A DNA stretch of 6,237 bases from Candidatus Poribacteria bacterium (GTDB taxonomy: Bacteria > Poribacteria > WGA-4E > WGA-3G): NCBI GenBank assembly GCA_028818995.1, contig JAPPMR010000675.1:1-6237 (forward strand). The letters are read 5' to 3'. Positions within the stretch are counted from its first letter, which is position 1; the number at the start of each line of letters is the position of its first letter. A program made the translations under genes and the position numbers. The notes under the pieces are model-generated. The model was given only the letters and a program-made list of their open reading frames with translations, had not been told where the DNA came from and did no database searches. Shown in pieces: positions 1-5,630 of the stretch.

Positions 1-67
1 AGCGGGGCTGAAGAGGGTTTTCCATGTTTAGAAAATTGCTTAAGTTGACACCTATAGGTAGAGCGAA

Positions 68-116
68 GCGAAACCCGACAATCTTAGTGTTACAGTGCGA
101 TCATGTCGGGTTTCGC
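68..116. repeat. Hairpin repeat A (13-bp perfect arms)
   Basis: The arms at 68-80 (GCGAAACCCGACA) and 104-116 are perfect inverted repeats of 13 bp around a 23-nt loop. The right arm runs without a gap into hairpin B at 117. The start codon of the downstream transposase-remnant frame (103-105) lies at the loop/right-arm junction, so this repeat supplies the apparent start. No second copy of this family is seen in the window. It is probably a small intergenic palindromic element; its function is unknown. Confidence 0.75.
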
Positions 117-906
117 AAATCAACGCTATGAATGCCATAAAGGCATTCATAGCGTTGATTTGGACCTACAATATAAACTCACAGTAAAACCTATTAACCG
201 ATTATTCTTAAAACTGAATAACCTTGTAGACCGGTATTGGATTATTGATTTTCGCATCTACGATAAGCAAGGTGATAACAAATCCAAGTTAGATCAGGCT
301 TGTGATATGCTTGATGTTTTAGTGAACTCCCGCCCTGTTGCTTTTAGCACAGTATTGATGGATAGTTGGTATGCCAGCAAAGCGTTTATGTTATTCATTG
401 AAAGTCTCGGTAAAAAGTATTATTGTCCACTCAAGAGAAATAGGCTCGTTGATGATTCTAACGACACAAAGCCATACCAACGCATTGACAGCTTAGAGTG
501 GAGCGACACAGAACAGCAGTCAGGTAAACGCGTGAAGATCAACAAGTTTCCGAAAAATCATAAGGTGAAAGTGTTCCGGGTGGTGTCTAACAGACGCACG
601 GACTATGTTGCTACAAATGCCCATAACCAATCGGAGGTGTCTGCTGTGCGACAGGTGTGTAGCGCACGCTGGAAGATTGAAGAATTTCACCGTGAAACGA
701 AACAACTCACAGGGACAGAAAAATGCCAATGCCGTTTACCCCGTATTGTTAGAAACCACATCACTTGTGCTGTTTTAGTATGGATTTATCTAATGCAAAA
801 AGCTTATGAAACTGGGCAAACGCTTTATCAAGTCAAAAACGGAATGTTTTCTGATTTTCTACGCCAACAACTAAAATCACCTACTTTGAAAATGGATATT
901 GCGTAA
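103..906 (+). pseudogene. IS701/IS4-like DDE transposase, N-terminally truncated remnant
   Basis: The open frame covers the C-terminal part of a DDE transposase. Codons 1-20 are encoded by hairpin repeats A and B and are not transposase sequence. Recognisable homology begins after that, with WIIDFRIYDK at residues 46-55. The second catalytic aspartate is D87 in VLMDSWYAS. The third acidic residue is E193, in a C186-x2-R189-x3-E193-x6-K200 array that fits the YREK motif of the IS4 superfamily, with Cys in the Tyr position. It is followed by QLTG and a conserved helical C-terminus (RNHITCAVLVW, 217-227). The N-terminal region with the first catalytic Asp is absent, and there is no Shine-Dalgarno before the ATG at 103, so it should be inactive. 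The C-terminus looks complete. The stop lies 7 bp from the convergent yvcK stop, and no terminal inverted repeat is visible. The family call is firm; the exact IS subgroup is less so. Confidence 0.85.
117..161. repeat. Hairpin repeat B (20-bp perfect arms)
   Basis: The arms at 117-136 and 142-161 are perfect 20-bp inverted repeats separated by a 5-nt loop (ATAAA), a very strong predicted stem. It abuts hairpin A on the left and transposase-homologous sequence on the right. A related, degraded copy begins at 5509: 17 of 18 bases match from 5509 (CAAATCAACGGTATGAAT) and from 116. It is therefore a dispersed element. Its position at the truncated end of the transposase suggests that it inserted there or marks a deletion joint. 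Confidence 0.8.
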
Positions 907-913
907 GTCCTAA

Positions 914-2158
914 CTAAATGACTTCGCTCAGTTTCGGATGATTTTTGAAGATATTTACAAGATTCATCACTAACTTTTCAGGATCATGGCGAATAACGTT
1001 CATCTGCTCTCCACCTAACCATGTTCCGATTTCGGTAACAACCATGTCTCTGATTAAATCTGCTTCAACAACGGTAATGCCTTCCTCTTCAAGTCTCTCC
1101 TGCTCGCGGTTATAGGAAACCTGTACTTTTGAAGCGTCAGCAACTTGCATTGTTTCAACAGAAAGCGTTGAAATATCTTTTGCCAAGTCAAGCACCTCCT
1201 CCAGATGTTCGGTATCCTCAGCCAGTTTTGAAAGCCCTTCGTCAGACAAAGAACGAATTCGGGTAAGTTGTGAAACCAATTCATTTCGGACATACCCCTG
1301 CATGATTTCTTGTGGTGCTGGTTGATTATTAACTAAGACATAATCAATAGGTATTTTTGCGTGGTCAAGGATGGCATTGACATGGTCAGTGACTGCGTAA
1401 CCATCGGTTTCACCGGGTTGTGTCATCACATTACACACGTATACTTTAACAGCGTTTGAACGTTGAATTGCTTCAACAATACCCCTTATTACGAGATTCG
1501 GCATGATGCTGGTGTAAAGGCTGCCTGGGCCGATGATTATTACATCTGCATTAACAAGTGCCTCCATTGCTGTTTCGTGTGCTTGGCATTCATAAACTTC
1601 GTCTGAGGCATGATGTGTTTTGCCGTTCTCACGCGGTTCAAAAAAGACGCGTTTAATCGGTTCTCGGTTCTCGCGTATCGGAATGGTTGATTCACCTCGA
1701 ACGATCTCACCGTTTGCAAGTTCAGCGCAGAGAACGGTGTAATCCAAGGTGACAGGGATAATTTGTCCACGCACAGCAAGTAGACGTGATGCCGCCTGGA
1801 TTGCTTTTGGAAAATTACCTTTGAATTGTTCTGTCAAAGCAGTTAATAATAAATTTCCAATTGTATGTCCACCAAGGTCGCCATTACTGGAAAAACGGTA
1901 TTCCCAAAGTCCCGCAAGTTCGTCTGCATCGGACAACGTCCATAATAGTCTACGGATATCGCCTGGCGGAAGCACATCAAATTCTTCTATAAGACGTCCT
2001 GAACTGCCACCGTCGTCAGAAACAGTAACGATCGCTGCCAAACTATCCAGATCAATAATTTTTCTGTTATCTGTTTCCAGATTAGCATAGTACTTGATCC
2101 CGCTGAGCAGCGCGGATAATCCACTTCCACCGCCAATGCAGGCAATTTTCAAAGACAT
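914..2158 (-). CDS. yvcK: YvcK/GlmR (CofD-like) UDP-sugar-binding regulatory protein
   Basis: This is a cytoplasmic protein of the YvcK/GlmR family, related to 2-phospho-L-lactate transferase CofD. Firmicute members bind UDP-GlcNAc and are needed for cell-wall precursor balance on gluconeogenic carbon. Visible family motifs are the N-terminal glycine-rich loop GGGSGL (9-14), TVSDDGGSSGRL (45-56), PPGDIRR (64-70), GHTIGNLLLTAL (97-108), GPGSLYTSIMPNL (210-222), CNVMTQPGETDGY (242-254) and the C-terminal VIRHDPEKL (388-396). At 414 residues it is longer than the roughly 310-330 usual for the family. Most of the excess is a charged, probably helical segment at about 296-345, between GYVRNE and the EEEGITVVEADL block. 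ATG at 2158 puts the glycine loop at the expected distance and has GGAG five bases upstream. It is the last gene of the minus-strand cluster, 146 bp after the phosphohexomutase gene. No terminator is visible before the convergent transposase remnant. Confidence 0.92.
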   Translation of the reverse strand: MSLKIACIGGGSGLSALLSGIKYYANLETDNRKIIDLDSLAAIVTVSDDGGSSGRLIEEFDVLPPGDIRRLLWTLSDADELAGLWEYRFSSNGDLGGHTIGNLLLTALTEQFKGNFPKAIQAASRLLAVRGQIIPVTLDYTVLCAELANGEIVRGESTIPIRENREPIKRVFFEPRENGKTHHASDEVYECQAHETAMEALVNADVIIIGPGSLYTSIMPNLVIRGIVEAIQRSNAVKVYVCNVMTQPGETDGYAVTDHVNAILDHAKIPIDYVLVNNQPAPQEIMQGYVRNELVSQLTRIRSLSDEGLSKLAEDTEHLEEVLDLAKDISTLSVETMQVADASKVQVSYNREQERLEEEGITVVEADLIRDMVVTEIGTWLGGEQMNVIRHDPEKLVMNLVNIFKNHPKLSEVI

Positions 2159-2163
2159 AATTT

Positions 2164-2167
2164 CTCC
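2164..2167 (-). promoter_or_regulatory. Shine-Dalgarno of yvcK
   Basis: On the minus strand this reads GGAG, with a 5-nt spacer (AAATT) to the ATG at 2158. It supports that start. It lies directly downstream of the leader hairpin at 2170-2186. Confidence 0.65.
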
Positions 2168-2169
2168 AA

Positions 2170-2186
2170 ACCACCGAGATGGCGGT
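2170..2186 (-). other. Small hairpin in the yvcK 5' leader
   Basis: The minus-strand RNA reads ACCGCC-AUCUC-GGUGGU, six pairs including one G-U around a 5-nt loop. It ends two bases before the GGAG ribosome binding site. It might affect translation initiation, but such a short stem could be chance. Confidence 0.35.
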
Positions 2187-2195
2187 TAGTATTTC

Positions 2196-2231
2196 TTTAT
2201 AGTAAACTTAGCCACAAAAACGACTGTCGTT
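2196..2231 (-). promoter_or_regulatory. Possible yvcK promoter with 13-bp palindrome at the -35 position
   Basis: A -10-like TATAAA (5 of 6) lies at 2196-2201 on the minus strand. At 17 bp spacing the -35 position (2219-2224) has no consensus match. It is the first half of a palindrome, AACGACTGTCGTT at 2219-2231, with perfect 6-bp arms around one base. This layout would fit a regulator-dependent promoter, or it may be coincidence. The gap to the mutase gene leaves room for a separate yvcK promoter. Low confidence. Confidence 0.3.
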
Positions 2232-2304
2232 CAATTCTCAAGACAGAAAATGAAAGATTTTCAGCGTCAAAAATATAGGACTCGTTTTGTCATAAATAAC
2301 GCAT

Positions 2305-3711
2305 CTAAAGGTTTATCTGTTTCATTAACATTTTCAAGTTTTCAAGAGTTTCATCACAAAGTACTTCTGCTTCCATTACCGTCGGAGCTTCACTGAAAAC
2401 ACGAATCACAGGTTCCGTTCCGGATTTACGGATGTTTACCCATCGATCATCCCAAACGCGCTTGATGCCATCTGTTAACTCAAGAACTGGTCCGGATTGG
2501 GCAGTTGATGCACTCTCTTTCTCATACGATTTTAAAGCACGTTCAACGAGTTGTGTTGCAACCTCTTGTGATGGGATCTCCAGTTTTTTTCGGCACATCT
2601 CGTAGTGTGGTATGGCTTCAACATGTGCTGTCGCTGTGGTCTTGGATTCGGCAAGATATTGAACAATTGCTGCGATAGAGGCAATACCATCTGTAGTATA
2701 GTTAATAGAGGGATAGATAACACCGCCTGTACCTTCACCTCCGATAACAGCGTTGACTTCATGCATTTTCTCAACCACCCATCCCACACCGACTTTCGTG
2801 CGATGTAGTGTCACACCGTGCTTTGCAGCAATATCGTCCATCATTCGGCTTGTTGATACTGTGACGACTATATCTCCTTTTGTTTTACTCAAAATAAAAT
2901 CTGCTACGAAAGCGAGGGTCCACTCACCGATCAATGCTATGCCGCCATCCGTAACAACCACAACTCGATCCGCATCGCCATCATGGGCGAATCCTATATC
3001 TGCACGTGTTTCACGCACCTTTTCACACAACTCACCTAAAGCATCAGGTGTAGGTTCTGCGGGGCGACGGAAATCACCGTCTGGCTCGCAATTAATTTCC
3101 ACTACCTGACAACCGAGTTCTTGTAAGAGGTTTGGACTAATTACGCATCCGGCACCGTTACCACAATCAAGTGCTATTTTAAGTTTGGCATTTCGGATTA
3201 AATCTACGTCAAGCCACGGTGAACTGAGAATTTGCTTAAGATGATGATTGGTAGCATCTTCGTATTCTTCAAGTGTCCCTTGCTTGTCCCACGGTGCTAA
3301 GATAAAATCTTCAGTTTCATAGATTCGTGTCAACTCATTACGTTCAATCTGTGTGAGCAGCTTTCCAGATTCAGATGCAAATTCTATGCCGTTCCATTCT
3401 ACAGGGTTATGACTTGCTGTGATGGTAATACTGCCTTGTGCACCGAGCGTTTTCGCCATCAAAAGGACAGTCGGTGTAGGACACAAACCGACATCAATAA
3501 CGTGACATCCTGTAGCAAAAAGTCCAGCAAGTACTGCATACCGAATCATCGGGCTTGAGGTGCGAGTATCTCGCCCTATTACCACAGTTTTACCGCCTAC
3601 AAATGTCCCAAATGCAAGTGCAAAACGGGTAATGGTACGCGCATCAAGCGAAATACCGACCTGTCCGCGAACTCCTGAAACGCTTATGATTGGGTCTTTT
3701 GTTTTTGTCAT
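2305..3711 (-). CDS. glmM: Phosphohexomutase, probable phosphoglucosamine mutase (GlmM-like)
   Basis: This is a four-domain alpha-D-phosphohexomutase. If it is GlmM, it converts glucosamine-6-phosphate to glucosamine-1-phosphate on the way to UDP-GlcNAc in the cytoplasm. All hallmarks are present: N-terminal SVSGVRGQVG (10-19), the active-site phosphoserine loop TASHNP with S100, the metal-binding loop DGDADR (D244, D246, D248), the sugar-specificity loop GGEGTGG (324-330), and the phosphate-binding loop RKSGTEPVIR (428-437). The length of 468 residues is normal for the family. SGVRG in place of the bacterial GlmM form GTDGVRG, and GGEGTGG in place of GEQSGH, resemble archaeal-type phosphoglucosamine mutases. 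Phosphomannomutase or phosphoglucomutase activity therefore cannot be excluded. The adjacent YvcK/GlmR gene favours the GlmM reading. The chosen ATG gives a normal N-terminus, although the Shine-Dalgarno is weak (GAGA, 7 nt upstream). A 68-bp hairpin repeat lies upstream. Confidence 0.88.
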   Translation of the reverse strand: MTKTKDPIISVSGVRGQVGISLDARTITRFALAFGTFVGGKTVVIGRDTRTSSPMIRYAVLAGLFATGCHVIDVGLCPTPTVLLMAKTLGAQGSITITASHNPVEWNGIEFASESGKLLTQIERNELTRIYETEDFILAPWDKQGTLEEYEDATNHHLKQILSSPWLDVDLIRNAKLKIALDCGNGAGCVISPNLLQELGCQVVEINCEPDGDFRRPAEPTPDALGELCEKVRETRADIGFAHDGDADRVVVVTDGGIALIGEWTLAFVADFILSKTKGDIVVTVSTSRMMDDIAAKHGVTLHRTKVGVGWVVEKMHEVNAVIGGEGTGGVIYPSINYTTDGIASIAAIVQYLAESKTTATAHVEAIPHYEMCRKKLEIPSQEVATQLVERALKSYEKESASTAQSGPVLELTDGIKRVWDDRWVNIRKSGTEPVIRVFSEAPTVMEAEVLCDETLENLKMLMKQINL

Positions 3712-3778
3712 GAAGTTTCTCTGCGGTAATAGTCAAACCTTTGCTATGGTGAAATATGGAAATAATTGGACACCTCAC

Positions 3779-3846
3779 CTGTAGGAGCGATCTCCGAATC
3801 GCGACTAATGCGACTCTTAGTCGGGAATCGGAGTTCCCTCCTACAG
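3779..3846. repeat. 68-bp imperfect-palindrome repeat, intact copy
   Basis: The arms at 3779-3807 and 3818-3846 are 29 bp each around a 10-nt loop (ATGCGACTCT). Twenty-five of 29 positions pair. The four exceptions are identical-base mismatches: C-C, T-T, A-A and G-G, at arm positions 10, 13, 20 and 23. A second copy with the same mismatches lies at 5458-5585. It sits between the permease stop and the mutase start, where a transcript from the TPR promoter would carry a very large stem-loop. No T-run follows on either strand, so it is not a classical intrinsic terminator. It may be a REP-like or MITE-like element that affects RNA stability. Confidence 0.85.
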
Positions 3847-3873
3847 ATAAATGCGTCTAATTAATTCAATGAT

Positions 3874-4653
3874 CTACCAAATAGAGTTAAACTTTGCGGG
3901 TCTACACATTTGCCATGTCAATAAAAAACAGCATCCACCTATCAAAAGTTGCCAGAAAGTGGTAACATACCAAGATGGATACGAAAAATCATAAGATGTA
4001 ATCGGTGTTCGTTCATAGAGCAAGGGTGTTCTAAAAATGTCCATTCCGTCAATGATATTACATACAGCAATCAGCGGGTTCAGGTGAAGAACCGGCGAAA
4101 TAACGGGTTGTAGGTTATTGATATATCGACCTAAAGGCATGAGTAAAAACGCGCTACCAATTAAAATGCATAGCAAAAAATAAGTTAGTCCTGTTCCAAA
4201 AATGTTGTCCCGCAACACATACGCGCCCAACATACCAACTGCTCCTGTCGAAAAACTATAAAGTCCCAACACCACCAACATTTTCGATGCTTTTCCGATT
4301 GACATGTCGCAGGCAAAAAGCGCGAAACCTGTTGATAAAAATATCCAACATAACAGAGGAATCTGGCTGATGGCGAGTCCTATCAACAAGCGTTTACCAA
4401 AAGAGATGGGAGAAAGTGATAATAACTGTGCGGAAGAACCGCCTCTACTTTCAGATTGGACACTTATTGCTGCCAAATATGGAGCTACCAAAAGCACAAC
4501 GAATGTCTGGGCAAGTGCAAAACACTCCGCAGATGAACCGAGTTTTGCTTGCGTCAGCAATTGGTATAGAAGCCACTGCAGAAAACTTGCAATACCAATA
4601 CGAACAAAAAATGTCTTCTTTTGGTAAAGTTTATCCCCAATCACAGTATTCAT
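3874..4653 (-). CDS. ABC-2-type transporter permease-like membrane protein
   Basis: This is a polytopic inner-membrane protein of 259 residues. Hydrophobic segments lie at about 17-34, 45-64, 88-112, 124-146, 153-173 and 229-248, giving six predicted helices. The stretch SESRGGSSAQLLSLSPIS (67-84), after helix 2, resembles the cytoplasmic 'E..GT.E.LL..P' coupling segment of ABC-2 permeases, including CcmB-like ones. That resemblance and the topology are the only grounds for the family call. A long extracytoplasmic or interfacial loop (about 174-228) precedes the last helix. The ATG at 4653 has AGGT 7 nt upstream and lies 21 bp after the stop of the HEAT/TPR gene, so the two are probably cotranscribed. 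No ATP-binding subunit is encoded next to it, so the partner must be elsewhere, or the protein is not a transporter. The substrate is unknown. Confidence 0.62.
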   Translation of the reverse strand: MNTVIGDKLYQKKTFFVRIGIASFLQWLLYQLLTQAKLGSSAECFALAQTFVVLLVAPYLAAISVQSESRGGSSAQLLSLSPISFGKRLLIGLAISQIPLLCWIFLSTGFALFACDMSIGKASKMLVVLGLYSFSTGAVGMLGAYVLRDNIFGTGLTYFLLCILIGSAFLLMPLGRYINNLQPVISPVLHLNPLIAVCNIIDGMDIFRTPLLYERTPITSYDFSYPSWYVTTFWQLLIGGCCFLLTWQMCRPAKFNSIW

Positions 4654-4674
4654 GATTGCTACCTATAACTACAC

Positions 4675-5328
4675 TTATTCTTCTTCAAACTCACGTCGAA
4701 TCTGCATAATTGTCTCGGCAATGGAAACAAGATTCGGATTAATAATCAATGCCTGTTTATAAGCGTCAACTGCCGCATCAATTTTACCTAATCTAAGATA
4801 AACATGTCCTATGCCTGCGAGTGCCCCAAAATGGTGTGGATTGAGCTTAATTGTTTGTTTACAATCTTCGAGTGAATTTGTCCATTCTTCCAGCATAAAG
4901 TAGGCAATCGCGCGTTGATTATATCCTTCAGCAAAATTTGGAGAAGCTTCAACTACTGCGGTAAAATGTTGAACTGCCTCTGAAAAATTCTCATTTTTAA
5001 GAGATCTTTTACCTGCGTTGAGCATTTTGTCAACGGATTCATCTCCTGAGCGGGACCATACGTTCCATAACGCGATTTCACTGTTAAGACAAGCGCGAAG
5101 GTCGCTATTCTTAAGGTTTTCCACTAATGCAGGCACTGCTTCCATACTCCCTATCAATCCGAGCGCAGTAGCCGCTGCACGTCCCACAAATGGGTCCTCA
5201 CTTTGAAGATAGTTCACCAGATCGTCTTCAGGATATTTTGATGTTAGAAGCTCTTTGAGACTTTCCTCATCTGCTGCGTTTTTGAACATTTGTACCGCTA
5301 ATTCCGAAAATCCGTTACGCGCTTGCAT
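4675..5328 (-). CDS. HEAT-repeat / TPR-repeat protein
   Basis: This is a 217-residue, all-helical scaffold protein with no signal peptide or membrane segment, presumably cytoplasmic. Residues about 34-92 look like one to two HEAT-like repeats (for example GRAAATALGLIGSMEAVPAL at 49-68). Three TPR units follow, at about 101-131, 132-165 and 167-199. They carry the usual small and aromatic positions: GYNQRAIAYFMLEEW in TPR 2 and GIGHVYLRLGKIDAAVDAYKQAL in parts of TPR 3 (172-194), each ending in an Asn-Pro turn. The C-terminus is acidic (EFEEE). Such proteins usually mediate protein-protein contacts; the partner is unknown. The adjacent membrane protein, 21 bp downstream, is the obvious candidate. 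The start is well fixed by AAGGAGG 7 nt upstream, and the gene has a good promoter. Confidence 0.82.
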   Translation of the reverse strand: MQARNGFSELAVQMFKNAADEESLKELLTSKYPEDDLVNYLQSEDPFVGRAAATALGLIGSMEAVPALVENLKNSDLRACLNSEIALWNVWSRSGDESVDKMLNAGKRSLKNENFSEAVQHFTAVVEASPNFAEGYNQRAIAYFMLEEWTNSLEDCKQTIKLNPHHFGALAGIGHVYLRLGKIDAAVDAYKQALIINPNLVSIAETIMQIRREFEEE

Positions 5329-5335
5329 GGTTAGC

Positions 5336-5342
5336 CCTCCTT
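5336..5342 (-). promoter_or_regulatory. Strong Shine-Dalgarno of the HEAT/TPR gene
   Basis: The minus strand reads AAGGAGG with a 7-nt spacer to the ATG at 5328. This is a full anti-SD match and the best ribosome binding site in the window. It fixes the start and suggests efficient translation. Confidence 0.85.
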
Positions 5343-5353
5343 ATCTAAAATTG

Positions 5354-5383
5354 ATTATAGCACATCTTTTTTGAAAATAACAA
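5354..5383 (-). promoter_or_regulatory. Sigma-70-type promoter for the HEAT/TPR - permease pair
   Basis: The minus strand has a perfect -10 TATAAT (5354-5359) with an extended TG one base before it (5361-5362). A -35 TTGTTA (5378-5383, 4 of 6) lies 18 bp upstream. Transcription would start near 5347, giving a leader of about 20 nt with the Shine-Dalgarno at 5336-5342. It is the clearest promoter in the window and could drive all four minus-strand genes. Confidence 0.7.
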
Positions 5384-5457
5384 TTCAAAACTTTATAGGA
5401 AAATGACCAGAGGCATTCAATTCTCCAGTAATTTCACATTTTATCATAAGTCTTTTC

Positions 5458-5585
5458 TTGTAGGAGCGATCTCCGAATCGCGACTAACCACATTGATAGT
5501 TGGGAATCCAAATCAACGGTATGAATCATGGAGCATGCCACAGGCGCATGCTTCTTTAGGCATTCCCCGGAGTTCCCTCCTACAA
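5458..5585. repeat. 68-bp-family palindromic repeat, copy interrupted by a nested element
   Basis: This is a second copy of the element at 3779-3846. The left arm 5460-5486 matches it exactly. The loop is again 10 nt (5487-5496), but only about 3 of 10 bases are shared. The right arm is split into 5497-5508 and 5569-5585 by 60 inserted bases. All four identical-base mismatches are kept. The inner stem has one G-T wobble (5482/5501) where the first copy has G-C. It lies in the divergent intergenic region between the TPR and acyltransferase genes. Confidence 0.85.
5509..5568. repeat. Nested palindromic element inserted in the repeat right arm
   Basis: These 60 bp separate GGGAATC from GGAGTTCCC, which are contiguous in the intact copy at 3822-3837. 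The first 18 bases match the left arm of hairpin B (from 116) at 17 positions, and AGGCATTC (5558-5565) matches the start of its right arm. Between them is an inner palindrome (AGCATG 5532-5537 with CATGCT 5547-5552). The rest of the hairpin B right arm is missing. It therefore looks like a degraded or variant hairpin B carrying a further palindrome. Confidence 0.7.
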
Positions 5586-5591
5586 TATAAT
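5586..5591 (+). promoter_or_regulatory. Possible -10 element for the acyltransferase gene
   Basis: A perfect TATAAT begins directly after the end of the interrupted repeat. At 17 bp spacing the -35 position (5563-5568, TTCCCC) matches only 3 of 6 and lies in the nested insertion. If active, the promoter would have been partly built by the repeat. Weak evidence. Confidence 0.3.
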
Positions 5592-5630
5592 TAATTGGGA
5601 GAAACTCGACAATTGAATGGCTCTCGGAAA

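Noticed and set aside
1..67. Gene end at the left edge
   Set aside because: Short open stretches run in from the edge to stops (for example TGA at 46-48), but they are too short to identify. The 10-bp palindrome ACCTATAGGT at 50-59 alone is not enough to name a site.
45..73. Promoter with TTGACA at 45-50
   Set aside because: No -10-like hexamer at 16-18 bp; the position falls in the GC-rich left arm of hairpin A.
1749..2090. 113-codon open frame on the + strand
   Set aside because: It lies wholly antisense to yvcK, whose conserved motifs fill this stretch; its composition is Ser/Pro/Arg-rich, as in shadow frames.
2753..3109. 118-codon open frame on the + strand
   Set aside because: Antisense to the metal-binding part of the phosphohexomutase; low-complexity Ser/Thr/Pro translation, no ribosome binding site.
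3779..3846. Rho-independent terminator
   Set aside because: The stem is strong, but there is no T-run after it on either strand and it belongs to a dispersed repeat family.
3779..5585. CRISPR array from repeated units
   Set aside because: Only two copies, 1.6 kb apart, each a single hairpin with no spacers or cas genes.
5403..5594. 63-codon open frame on the + strand
   Set aside because: It is made mostly of the interrupted repeat and its nested insert, with no recognisable domain.
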